This document shows, in pieces, positions 46,658 to 55,535 of a stretch of DNA of 64,000 nucleotides. This stretch comes from Betaproteobacteria bacterium (lineage in GTDB: Bacteria > Pseudomonadota > Gammaproteobacteria > Burkholderiales > Usitatibacteraceae), in the NCBI GenBank assembly GCA_016708825.1, contig JADJEZ010000003.1, positions 186,001-250,000 on the forward strand, written 5' to 3'. The notes under the pieces were generated by a model. It was not told where the DNA came from and did no database searches. It saw nothing but the letters and a program-made list of their open reading frames with translations. The position numbers and the translations under genes are program-made. Numbering within the stretch: the first letter of the stretch is position 1; the number at the start of each line of letters is the position of its first letter.

Positions 46658-47450
46658 CTAGCCCGCGGCCGCCACGGCGCGCGCGGCGAGCACCGCCACC
46701 AAATGCGCCCGGTATTCGGCGCTCGCGTGGATGTCGCCGTTCAGGTCGCTCGTGTCGACGGCGAGCGAGCGCACGGACTCCGGCGACCAGCGTTTCGCGA
46801 GCGCGGCTTCCATCTCGGCGACCCGGAATACTCCCGCGCCACCGGCACCGGTCACGCGCCACGCGCACCCCGGCGGCCGTCTGTGCGACGAACACGCCCA
46901 CGAGGGCGAAGCGCGACGCGGGATTCTTGAACTTCTCGTAGGCCGCCTTCTTCGGAACCGGGAAGCTCACCGCGGTGATGATCTCGCGCGGCTCGAGGAC
47001 GGTCTCGTAGAGCCCGGTGAAGTACTCGTCGGCCACGATCTTGCGCTTGGACGTGATCACCGTCGCGCCGAGCCCGAGGACGGCGGCCGGGTAGTCGGCC
47101 GCGGGGTCGTTGTTGGCCAGCGACCCGCCCATCGTGCCGCGGTTTCGCACCTGGCGGTCGCCGATGCCGCCGGCGAGGTCGGCGAGCGCGGGGACTTGCG
47201 CGGCGACCTCGGCCGAGGCGGCGACTTCCGCATGGGTGGCCATGGCGCCGATGGTGAGCATTGCCGCGTCGGCCCGGATGCCGCGCAGGTCCGCGATGCC
47301 GGCGAGGCTCACGAGATCCGAGGGCGACGCGAGCCTGAGCTTCATGGTCGCGAGAAGCGACTGCCCGCCCGCGAGATACTTCACGTCGCCCCCCTTGGCG
47401 GACTGCGCGTCCTTGAGGGAGGAAGGTGCATGGTAGTTGAACGGGTGCAT
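46658..47450 (-). CDS. Mo-hydroxylase FAD subunit, CoxM-like, frameshifted
   Basis: The medium subunit of a xanthine oxidase family enzyme. MHPFNYHAPSSLKDAQSA, the FAD motif AGGQSLLATMKLRLA and RNRGTMGGSLANNDPAADYPAA are diagnostic. At about 46855 one extra base shifts the frame; the C-terminal domain then reads VTGAGGAGVFRVAEMEAAL and ALAVDTSDLNGDIHASAEYRA-like sequence. Repaired length is about 264 residues. FAD carries electrons from the Fe-S subunit to the external acceptor. Confidence 0.88.
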
Positions 47451-47465
47451 GGTCTCGTCTCCTCC

Positions 47466-49818
47466 TCAGGCCTTCGCCGACCGCGCGAGCCGCCAGACGC
47501 GCTCCGGTGTGGCGGGCATCTCGATGTCCTTCACGCCCAGCGCGTCGCACAGGGCATTGATCACGGCCGCGGGAGCGCCGATGGCGCCGGCCTCGCCGCA
47601 GCCCTTCACGCCGAGCGGATTGTGGGTGCACGGTGTGACGCGCGTGTCGACCTTGAAGTCCGGCAGGTCGTCGGCGCGCGGCATCGCGTAGTCCTGGTAG
47701 CTGCCGGTGACCAACTGGCCGCTCTCGCGGTCGTAGACGCAGCCCTCGAGGAGCGCCTGGCCGATGCCCTGGGCGAGCCCGCCGTGCACCTGGCCCTCGA
47801 CGATCATGGGGTTCACGATGTTGCCGAAGTCGTCGCAGGCGCTGAAGTTCACGATGCGCGTCGCACCCGTCTCGGGGTCGACCTCCACCTCGCAGAGGTG
47901 CGTGCCGGCGGGATAGGTGAAGTTGGTGGGGTCGTAGAACGCGGTCTCGTCCAGGCCGGGCTCGAGCTTGTCGAGGGGGTAGTTGTGCGGAACGTAGGCG
48001 GTGAGCGAGACCTGGGCGAAGGGCACGCTCTTGTCCGTGCCCTTGACGGTGAACTTGCCGTCGGCGAAGTCCACGTCGGCGTCGCTCACCTCCATCAGGT
48101 GCGCGGCGATCTTCCTGCCCTTGGCGACGATCTTGTCCAGCGCCTTCACGATCGCCGTGCCGCCGACCGCGAGGGAGCGCGAGCCGTAGGTGCCCATGCC
48201 GAAGGGCACGCGGCCCGTGTCGCCGTGCACCACGTCCACGTCGTCCACGCCGATCCCCAGGCGCGCGGCCACCACCTGGGCGAAGGTCGTCTCGTGGCCC
48301 TGGCCGTGGCTGTGGGAGCCGGTGAAGACCGTCACCTTGCCCGTGGGGTGCACGCGGACCTCGCCGGCTTCGAAGAGCCCGGCGCGGGCGCCGAGCGCAC
48401 CGGCGATGTTGGAAGGCGCGAGCCCGCAGGCCTCGATGTACGAGGAGTAGCCCAGGCCGCGCAGCATCCCGCGCTTCGCGGCCTCTTCGCGGCGCTTCGG
48501 GAAGCCGGCGACGTCGGCGAGCTGCATCGCGCCCTCCAGGCACGCGTCGTAGTCGCCGATGTCGTAGGTGAGGGCCACGGGAGTTGCGTAGGGAAAGCTG
48601 CGGATGAAGTTGCGGCGGCGGATCTCGTCCTGCGCTATGCCGAGCTCCTTCGCCGCCGTGGCGACCAGGCGTTCGACGACGTAGGTCGCCTCGGGACGGC
48701 CGGCGCCCCGGTAGGCGTCCACCGGCGCGGTGTTGGTGAATACCGCCGTCACCTCGCAGTGGATCGCGGGCGTGGTGTACTGGCCCGCGAGGAGGGTCGC
48801 GTAGAGGATCGTCGGGATGCAGGAGGCGAAGGTCGAGAGATAGGCGCCCATGGCCGCCTTCGTCGTCACGCGCATCGCGAGGAACTTCCCGTCCTTGTCG
48901 AGGGCGAGCTCGGCCTTCGTGAAGTGGTCGCGCCCGTGGGCGTCGGAGACGAAGCTCTCGGATCTCTCGGCCGTCCACTTGATGGGCCGGCCCACGAGCT
49001 TCGAGGCCCAGACGCACATCGTCTCCTCGGCGTAGAGGTAGATCTTCGAGCCGAATCCGCCGCCCACGTCCGGGGCGATCACGCGCACCTTGTGCTCCGG
49101 GAGGCCCAGCACGAAGGCCGTCATCAGCAGGCGCTCGACGTGCGGGTTCTGGCTCGCCACGTAGAGCGTGTACGACTCGTCCGACTTCGAGTAGGAGGCG
49201 TTGCAGGCGCGCGGCTCGATCGCGTTGGGGATGAGGCGGTTGTTCACGAACTCCAGGGTGGTCACGTGCGCGGCCTTCGCGAAGCCCGCGTCGACCGCGG
49301 CCTTGTCGCCCAGCGCCCAGACGTAGCAGACGTTGCCCGGCGCGTCGTCGTGCACCGCCGGTGCTCCCTTGGCAAGCGCGTCGCGCACGTCGGCCACGGC
49401 CGGGAGCGGTTCGTAATCCACCTCGATGCGCTCGGCGGCATCCTGCGGCCAGGAACGCGGTCTCTGCGACCACGATGGCCACGGGATCGCCCACGTGGCG
49501 CACCTTGCCCTGGGCGAGGAGCGGGTGCTTCGGCTCCTTCATGGGCTGGCCGTCGGTGCCGGTGATGAGCCAGCCGCAGGGCAGGCCGCCCACGGAGTCG
49601 GGGAGGTCCGCGCCCGTGTAGACCGCGAGCACGCCGGGGGACTTGCGTGCGGCGTCGAGCGAGATCGCCTTGATGCGCGCGTGCGCGTAGGGCGAGCGCA
49701 GGAAATGCCCCCAGGACTGGCGGGGAAGGGTGATGTCGTCGGTGTACTGGCCGGCGCCGGTGAGGAAGCGCACGTCCTCCTTGCGCTCGACGCGGCTGCC
49801 GAGGGTGGATGCGTTCAT
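47466..49818 (-). CDS. Mo-hydroxylase large subunit, form II CoxL-like, frameshifted
   Basis: About 784 residues after repair. MNASTLGSRVERKEDVRFLTGAG opens the protein; a one-base insertion at about 49440 shifts the frame, then VDYEPLPAVADV and the rest follow. Molybdopterin sites GGGFGSK and GVKGCGEAGAIGAP with the catalytic glutamate are intact. The active-site loop is AYRGAGR, the form II motif, and not the AYRCSFR of true CO dehydrogenase, so the substrate is probably not CO and may be an aldehyde, purine or N-heterocycle. The ATG overlaps the coxS stop. Confidence 0.9.
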
Positions 49819-50291
49819 TGGGCGCCTCCCATGTCCGCGAGGCCCGCCTTCACGGCGCGCACGATGTTCTGGTAGCCGGTGCAGCGGCAGAAATTCCCGT
49901 CGAGGGCTTCGCGGATCTCGCCATCGGTGGGCGGCTTCGGGCGTGCGGCGAGCTCCACCGCGGAGAGCACCATGCCCGGCGTGCAGAAGCCGCACTGCAG
50001 GCCGTGGTGGCGCTTGAAAGCAGCCTGCATCGGGTGCAGGCCTTCGGCGGGGGCGAGACCCTCGATCGTGGTCACCGAGGAGCCCTCGACCTGCACGGCG
50101 AGCACGTTGCAGGACTTCACGCTTCGCCCGTCGACGAGCACGGTGCAGGCACCGCACTGCGCGGTGTCGCAGCCGACGTGCGTGCCGGTGAGCGAGAGCG
50201 TCTCGCGCAGGAACGCCGCGAGCAGGGTCCTCGGTTCGACTTCGGCGGTGACCGCCTTGCCGTTCACCTTCATCGAAACGGAAATACCCAT
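49815..50291 (-). CDS. Mo-hydroxylase 2Fe-2S subunit, CoxS-like
   Basis: A 158-residue subunit with two [2Fe-2S] clusters: plant-type THVGCDTAQCGACTVLVDG with the further cysteine in VKSCNVLAVQ, and the four-helix type QCGFCTPGMVLSA and GNFCRCTGYQNIV. Start at 50291 with GGAGGAGG upstream. First gene of the S-L-M-D-E operon, the order typical of form II clusters. An Fnr-type box lies 127 bases upstream of the start. Confidence 0.94.
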   Translation of the reverse strand: MGISVSMKVNGKAVTAEVEPRTLLAAFLRETLSLTGTHVGCDTAQCGACTVLVDGRSVKSCNVLAVQVEGSSVTTIEGLAPAEGLHPMQAAFKRHHGLQCGFCTPGMVLSAVELAARPKPPTDGEIREALDGNFCRCTGYQNIVRAVKAGLADMGGAQ

Positions 50292-50417
50292 CGACGCCTC
50301 CTCCAGAAGGTTGTGCCGCATGCCGGGACAGGGGTGCTTCGCGAACGACGGGCCATTCTAGACCGTTCGGTCGCGCCGGCCACCGTGCGGTGCAGCATCG
50401 CGCGGGCACGGGCGCCG

Positions 50418-50431
50418 TTGATCTATCTCAA
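50418..50431. promoter_or_regulatory. Fnr/Crp-family box between coxS and the divergent gene
   Basis: TTGATCTATCTCAA fits TTGA-N6-TCAA. For the plus-strand gene at 50509, a TAGGCT at 50453-50458 would act as -10 with a start near 50465, placing the box centre at about -40.5, close to the class II position. For coxS no good -10 stands at the matching distance. Confidence 0.45.
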
Positions 50432-50508
50432 CGCCGCGCCGCGGCTTTCCACTAGGCTCATCGCGAAAGGCGACGACTCGAGAAGCGCCGGAACCGCGAG
50501 GGAGTCCC

Positions 50509-51078
50509 ATGGTCCGGCCCGCCACATCCGACGAATTGCTCGAGCGCGCGCGCGAAGCCGCGGGCATGCGCAACGTGCGCGAGGCGATCCGCGACATCAC
50601 GCTGCATGCGCTCTGCAGCCGCTCGCTCACGGCGGGCCACGTGGCGGTGGTCGCGCGCACCGTCGGCGAGGGAATCCGCAGCTGCGAGGTCCCGCCGACC
50701 GCGCCGGTGCGCGAGACGCGCCACGGGGCGTGGGCGGGGCTGGAAGAGGCCGTCGGCCAGGCGCTGCAGGCGATCGAGTCGGCGGCAAGGCAGTTTTCCG
50801 AGGGTCGCGGGAGCCTCACGTCCACCGAACGCGACGAGGCGCTCGCCGAGTTCGCGGACCTCGAGCGCTCCCTGGGGGAAGGCTGGGAGCCTCCCCAGGC
50901 GATGCCGGCGCCGCTTCGCGCGCGCATCGCGACCGTCTCGGCGCTCCTCACGCGAACCGAGACCGGAGAGCCCGCGCCTCCGGGTGCGCAGGAAGGCGCC
51001 CATGTCGCGGGTGATTCGCTTTCCCGTGCGGCGAGCGGGGCGTTGCGCGCACTGTCCGGGACGATCGGGGACCACTGA
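50509..51078 (+). CDS. protein of unknown function, helical
   Basis: 189 residues, no signal peptide and no membrane segment; mostly helical by composition (SDELLERAREAAGMRNVREA, GLEEAVGQALQAIESAARQF). It resembles betaproteobacterial hypothetical proteins that I cannot name with certainty. Divergent from the cox operon and possibly under the Fnr-type box at 50418. Converges on the truncated alcohol dehydrogenase. Codon usage matches its neighbours. Confidence 0.6.
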   Translation: MVRPATSDELLERAREAAGMRNVREAIRDITLHALCSRSLTAGHVAVVARTVGEGIRSCEVPPTAPVRETRHGAWAGLEEAVGQALQAIESAARQFSEGRGSLTSTERDEALAEFADLERSLGEGWEPPQAMPAPLRARIATVSALLTRTETGEPAPPGAQEGAHVAGDSLSRAASGALRALSGTIGDH

Positions 51079-51115
51079 AGGTGCTCGGCCGACAGGCGCG
51101 TGCGGGCGCGCGGCG

Positions 51116-51943
51116 TCAGCGCATCGTGAGCACGGCCGCGCCGTCGAAGGCCCCGCGGCGCAGATCCTCGAGCGCCTCGTTGGCGTTCTCGAGGCGATAG
51201 GGCACGGGACGCGCATCGAGTTTCACCCGGGCGGCCACGGCGAGGAACGCCTCCCCGTCGCCACGCGTCAGGTTCGCGACCGAGCGCAGCACCCGCTCTC
51301 CCCACAGCAGCTCGTAAGGGAACGACGGCACGTCGCTCATGTGGATGCCCGCGCAGACCACGGTGGCGCCCTTGCGGGACGCGGCGAGCGCGGCCGGCAC
51401 GAGGGAGCCCACGGGTGCGAAGATCAGCGCGCCGTCCAGGGGCGCCGGCGGGCGCTCGTCGGATCCTCCCGCCCACGCGCACCCGAGCGCACGGGCGAAG
51501 GCCTGGGAACGATCGTCGCCGGGACGGGTGAAGGCGAATACCTCGCGGCCCTCGGCGAGCGCGACCTGGGCGATGAGGTGCGCCGCGGCGCCGAAACCGT
51601 AGAGCCCGAGGCGCGCCGCGCCGGGCGCCATCGCGTAGGCACGGTAACCGATCAATCCCGCGCACAGCAGCGGCGCGGCGTGCAGGTCGTCGTAGGCGTC
51701 CGGAAGCGCGAAGCAATAGCGCTCGTCCGCCGTCGCGAACCGCGCGTAGCCGCCGTCCCGATGGCAGCCGGTGAAGACGGCCTCGTCGCACAGGTTCTCG
51801 CGGCCCGAGGCGCACTGCAGGCAATGCCCGCAGGTGCCGCCCAGCCACGGCACGCCGACACGCTCTCCCTGCCGGAACCGCGCGACGCCGGCGCCACGCG
51901 CCACGACGCGACCGACGATCTCGTGCCCCGGCACGACCGGCAT
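51116..51943 (-). pseudogene. zinc-type alcohol dehydrogenase lacking its N terminus
   Basis: From MPVVPGHEIVGRVVARGAGV onward this is a normal zinc alcohol dehydrogenase of the medium-chain family: GHE catalytic-zinc segment, structural zinc CGHCLQCASGRENLC, a nucleotide fold around GLYGFGAAAHLIAQVALAEG and the usual end. The first 60 or so residues, including the catalytic GxCxTDxH segment, are absent; upstream sequence belongs to the Crp/Fnr gene. The frame remains open for a few codons (LLLPCASTAF) before a TGA. Without the missing zinc ligand it should be inactive. Confidence 0.75.
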
Positions 51944-51978
51944 GAAGGCCGTGCTCGCGCACGGCAGGAGGAGTTCCT

Positions 51979-52785
51979 TCAGACGTTCGCGCCCAGCATG
52001 TCCACCCAGGTCACGTTGCCGCGCTTGGCGCGGTCGCCGCGCCGCGATGCGCCTCGCGCCGTGGCGGTGGCGTGGAGCTTCTGCAGCACGCGAAGCTGGT
52101 CCACGTCGTGCAGTTCCAGTTCGCGCTGGGCGACCTGCATGAGACCGGCGTCGGCGAGCGCGGAGAAGGCCCGGCTCACCGTCTCGAGCGTGAGGCCCAG
52201 GTAGCTGCCGATCTCCTGGCGCGTCATCGGAAGCGTGAAGCGCGTGGCGGGAAGCCCCGGGCGGCCGCAGCGGTCCGCGAAGTTCGCGAGGAAACGGGCG
52301 ACGCGGGCCTCCGCGCCGAGGGTTCCCACGAGGGAGCGCAGCGCGTGGTCCGTCACCAGCTCGCGGCTGATGGCGCGGTAGATGATCTGCTCGAAGTCGT
52401 CCAGGGAGCGTCCCAGGTGGGCGATGCAGCGGAAAGGCACGACGACCACGTCCGCGTCGGTGAGCGCCACGGCGTAGGAGGCGTGGCGGTGGTTGCAGAG
52501 CCCGTCGGCGCCGACCAGGTCGCCCTGGAGGGGAAAGCCGAGCACGAGCTGGTTGCCCGTCTCGTCGGCCACGAAGGTCTTGAAGTAGCCCTCGGCGACG
52601 ATGTAGAGCGCCTCGAAGGGCTCGCCCTGGGACGTGAGGCGCTGGCCTGCCTTGAGGTGGCGGTGCAGGAACGTGGTGTCCACGTGGCGTGCGCCGGCGA
52701 CTTCGGGCAGGCCGAGCAGGCGGCAGACTTCGCTGAGTGTCGAGCGATGGGCATCGACGTGGCTCTTGGCTTTGGCGGTGCTCAT
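51979..52785 (-). CDS. Crp/Fnr-family transcription regulator without Fnr iron-sulfur cysteines
   Basis: A 268-residue regulator with a cyclic-nucleotide-fold sensor domain (about 35-150) and a C-terminal helix-turn-helix TRQEIGSYLGLTLETVSRAFSAL whose E-x2-SR recognition helix matches Fnr, predicting TTGAT-N4-ATCAA type sites. Its four cysteines (in SEVCRLL, DGLCNHR, PFRCIAH and DRCGRPG) do not form the CxxCx(5)C cluster of oxygen-sensing Fnr, so it may sense another signal, such as NO through heme, or thiol redox state. Boxes of this type occur at 50418, 56976 and 61645. Confidence 0.9.
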   Translation of the reverse strand: MSTAKAKSHVDAHRSTLSEVCRLLGLPEVAGARHVDTTFLHRHLKAGQRLTSQGEPFEALYIVAEGYFKTFVADETGNQLVLGFPLQGDLVGADGLCNHRHASYAVALTDADVVVVPFRCIAHLGRSLDDFEQIIYRAISRELVTDHALRSLVGTLGAEARVARFLANFADRCGRPGLPATRFTLPMTRQEIGSYLGLTLETVSRAFSALADAGLMQVAQRELELHDVDQLRVLQKLHATATARGASRRGDRAKRGNVTWVDMLGANV

Positions 52786-52818
52786 GGAAGGGTCCTTTCG
52801 GTTTGGCATCGGGTGCAT

Positions 52819-53201
52819 TCAGTGCAGGGCGGGCGCGTTCGCTTCGTCGCGCCATCCGCTCAGGATGTCGCGCACGCGGCCGAACTCCGCCGACTTGTCC
52901 AGGAAGACCTCGGCGCCCGCGGCCAGCGCGGCCTTGCGATAGGGTTCGGCGGCGAAGTTGGTCATGACGATCACGCGCATGCGGGGCAGCCGCTCGCGCA
53001 CCGCGCGCAGGACCTGCAGGCCGCTGCCGCTGGGCAGCTGGAGATCGAGGATCAGCGCGTCGGGGGGCAGCTGGTCAGGCCGTCGATGGCCGCGGGCACG
53101 TCCTCGGCGGTGCCCACGATGTCGAGCCCGGGAAGATCCTCGAGGGTTCGCATCAGGCGTTCGCGGACGAGGGAAGAATCCTCAACGATGTAGAGATTCA
53201 T
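52819..53201 (-). CDS. stand-alone response regulator receiver, frameshifted
   Basis: About 127 residues after repair, with no output domain. The acidic pocket is in MNLYIVEDSSLVRERL; after one lost base near 53070 the phosphorylation site LILDLQLPSGSGLQVL and, further on, RVIVMTNFAAEPYRKAA and the lysine in EVFLDKSAEF follow. It lies between the Crp/Fnr gene and a NarL-type regulator and kinase on the same strand, so it may be a phosphate sink or a second target of that kinase. Confidence 0.85.
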
Positions 53202-53286
53202 CTGGGGAAGCCTTGCGCTTGGGTTCGTATCCATGAGCCCATTCTGCGCGGCCGCTCCCGGGCGCACCATCGGAGCGGGCTGATTC

Positions 53287-53330
53287 GGGGGGTAGGAACC
53301 GCCTCGGCCGGGGGGGTAGGAATCGTCCTA
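53287..53330. repeat. two GGGGGGTAGGAA repeats, second one palindromic
   Basis: GGGGGGTAGGAA occurs at 53287-53298 and, as GGGGGGTAGGAA within a seven-G run, at 53311-53322, 24 bases apart. The second copy extends into TAGGA-ATCG-TCCTA (53317-53330), a perfect palindrome. The pair lies upstream of the stand-alone receiver gene and may be a binding site of the NarL-type regulator encoded just upstream. Confidence 0.5.
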
Positions 53331-53337
53331 CGCGCAA

Positions 53338-53988
53338 CTAGCGGGCCGGGGGAGGCTCCGTGACGAGCCGGTGGCGGATCGCGTAGCGCACGAGGTCGGC
53401 AACCGAAGCCGCGCTCATCTTCTGCAGGATGCGCGTCTTGTGCGTGCTGACCGTCTTCACGCTCAGGTGCAGCTGGGCGGCGATCTCGCTGATGCTGCGC
53501 CCGGCCACCAGGAGCTGGAACACCTCGAACTCGCGGTCGGAGAGGTGCCGGTGGGGCGCCTCGTCGTTGCGGGGCTGCACGTCGAGGGCCAGCTGCTCGG
53601 CCACGTTCGTGCTGATGTAGAGCCGCCCTTCGGCCAGGCGCCGCAGCGCCGAGACCAGCTGGCCCGGGGCGCTCTCCTTGGTGAGGTAGCCCTGGGCCCC
53701 CGCACGGATGGCCCGAACGGCGTACTGGTCCTCCTCGTGCATGGTGAGGACGAGCACGCGCAGCTTCGGGCTCTCGTCCTTCACCTGCTTGATCAGCTCG
53801 ATGCCGCTCTTGCCCGGCATCGAGAGGTCCAGCATGAGGATGTCGAACCCGCCCTCGCGCACGCGCTCGAGCACCTCGTGCCCGTTGGTCGCCTCGCCGG
53901 CGACCTCGATGCCTTCCTGGCCCTCGAGGATGCGCTTGAGCCCCTCGCGGACGATGGCATGGTCGTCGGCGACCAGCACCCGGGTCAT
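53338..53988 (-). CDS. NarL/FixJ-family response regulator
   Basis: A 216-residue two-domain regulator. Receiver: VLVADDHAIVREGLKRIL, phosphorylation site DILMLDLSMPGKSGIELI, and GYLTKESAPGQL with the conserved lysine. Output: LuxR-type helix-turn-helix LSDREFEVFQLLVAGRSISEIAAQLHLSVKTVSTHKTRIL. Its ATG overlaps the stop of the sensor kinase gene upstream (ATGA), so the two form one two-component system. Confidence 0.94.
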   Translation of the reverse strand: MTRVLVADDHAIVREGLKRILEGQEGIEVAGEATNGHEVLERVREGGFDILMLDLSMPGKSGIELIKQVKDESPKLRVLVLTMHEEDQYAVRAIRAGAQGYLTKESAPGQLVSALRRLAEGRLYISTNVAEQLALDVQPRNDEAPHRHLSDREFEVFQLLVAGRSISEIAAQLHLSVKTVSTHKTRILQKMSAASVADLVRYAIRHRLVTEPPPAR

Positions 53989-55455
53989 GGCGCGCTCTCC
54001 GGGATCGGCAGGCGCACGTGGATCTCGGTGCCGTGGCCGGGATCGCCGCGGATCTCCACGGATCCGGCGAGGATGTAGACGCGCTCGCGGATGCCCACCA
54101 GGCCGAAGGACCCCTTCTTCTGGAGATCCTCGGGAGAGAGCCCGCGGCCGTCGTCGCGCACGTCGAGGTGCACCTCGCGCCCGATGGTGCGCAGCGCCAC
54201 GCGCACCTTCCCGGCGGCCGCGTGGCGGCCGGCATTGGTGAGGCTCTCCTGCACGATCCGGTAGAGGTGGGAGGCCAGGGGCTCGGAAAGCGCCCCGGTC
54301 TCCTCGTCCACCGCGAGATCGACCGTGAACCCGTGCCGGCGCGAGGTCTCCTCGGCGAGCCATTCCAGCGCGGCGAGCAGCCCGAGGTCGTCGAGCATGA
54401 GCGGGCGCAGGTCCGCGGAGATTCGCCGCGTGGCCGCCACGGTGCTGTCGAGCACCGAGCGCATGCCCGAGAGCGTGCGCCCGATCCGCTCGTTGCCGTC
54501 GGCCACGTTGGCCTCGAGCCAGGCGAGGTCCATCTTGAGGGACGTGAGGTTCTGGCCCAGCTCGTCGTGGAGCTCCCGCGAGATCCGGCTGTTTTCCTGC
54601 TCGCGCGCCGTGCGCGAGGCCACCGAGAGCTCGCGCAGGTCCTCTCTCGCCTGGGCGAGCTCGCGGCGCGTGCGCTCGCGCATCGACACGTCGCGCAGGA
54701 TCACGGTGTAGAAGCGCTGGCCGCGGATCTCGTTCTGCGATATCGACGCATCGATCGGGAACTCCTCGCCGCTCTTGCGGATCGCCGTGACGATGCGCTG
54801 CGCCATCATCGGCCGGCTCGACACCCCGGTGCGGCCGAAAGTCTCCACGTGCCGGCGGTGTTCGCGGTGGAAGCGCGGCGGGATGAGCAGGTCGAGGGGG
54901 CGGCCCAGCACCTCGCGCGGCTCGTAGCCGAAGATGCGCTCGGCGGCGCGGTTGAAGAGGGTGATGTGCTGCTCGCCGTCGACCGAGATGATCGCGTCCA
55001 TGGCGGAATCGACGATGCCCTGCAGGCGCAACTGGCTCTCGCGGGCGAGGTCACGGCCCTTCCAGAGCTCGTCGATGTCGGTGACCGTTCCCACGACGCG
55101 CAGGGCGCGCCCGTCCTCGCCGCGGCCGACGACGCGCGCGCGCCAGCGCACCCAGCGCCAGGCCCCGTCGCGGGCGCGCATGCGCACCTCGAGGTGGCGC
55201 GCTCGATCGGCGCCGGTCTCCATCTCGCCAATCGCGCCTTCGGATCGCGCCGAGTCGTCGGGGGATGCACCGCCCGCACGCCGTCCACGGCGTCGTTGGG
55301 TCCCTGGGGGTAGTCCCAGGTGGGAGCATCTCCGGCGAGCGGTAGACGCGCCCGGCGCACACATCCCAGTCGAAGACGGCGAGCCCCGCGGTGAGCACGG
55401 CCTCGCGCCAGCGGTCGGCGCTTTCGGGAGACGCGGGCGGGTCGGGCGGAGGCAT
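53985..55455 (-). CDS. PAS sensor histidine kinase (HisKA_3 type), two frameshifts
   Basis: About 490 residues after repair. An N-terminal PAS/PAC region begins ADRWREAVLTAGLAVFDWDVC and is broken near 55325 and 55262; a second PAS domain follows (IVDSAMDAIISVDGEQHITLFNRAAERIFGYEPREVLG), then a NarX/DegS-type kinase core with the phospho-acceptor histidine in ISRELHDELGQNLTSLKMDL and the ATP domain with ESLTNAGRHAAAGKV and SFGLVGIRERV. No membrane helix is seen, so it is a cytoplasmic sensor, perhaps of redox state. Partner of the downstream NarL-type regulator. Confidence 0.9.
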
Positions 55456-55535
55456 GGGAGGCGGGCGTTACGGAGGAGGTTACTGGCGCTGCGGAAGGAT
55501 AGCAGGAGCGGCGGCGCTCGTACGCGGGCGCTGGG

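Noticed and set aside
47466..49818. True aerobic CO dehydrogenase
   Set aside because: The active-site loop is AYRGAGR and the gene order S-L-M, both form II; the AYRCSFR loop is missing.
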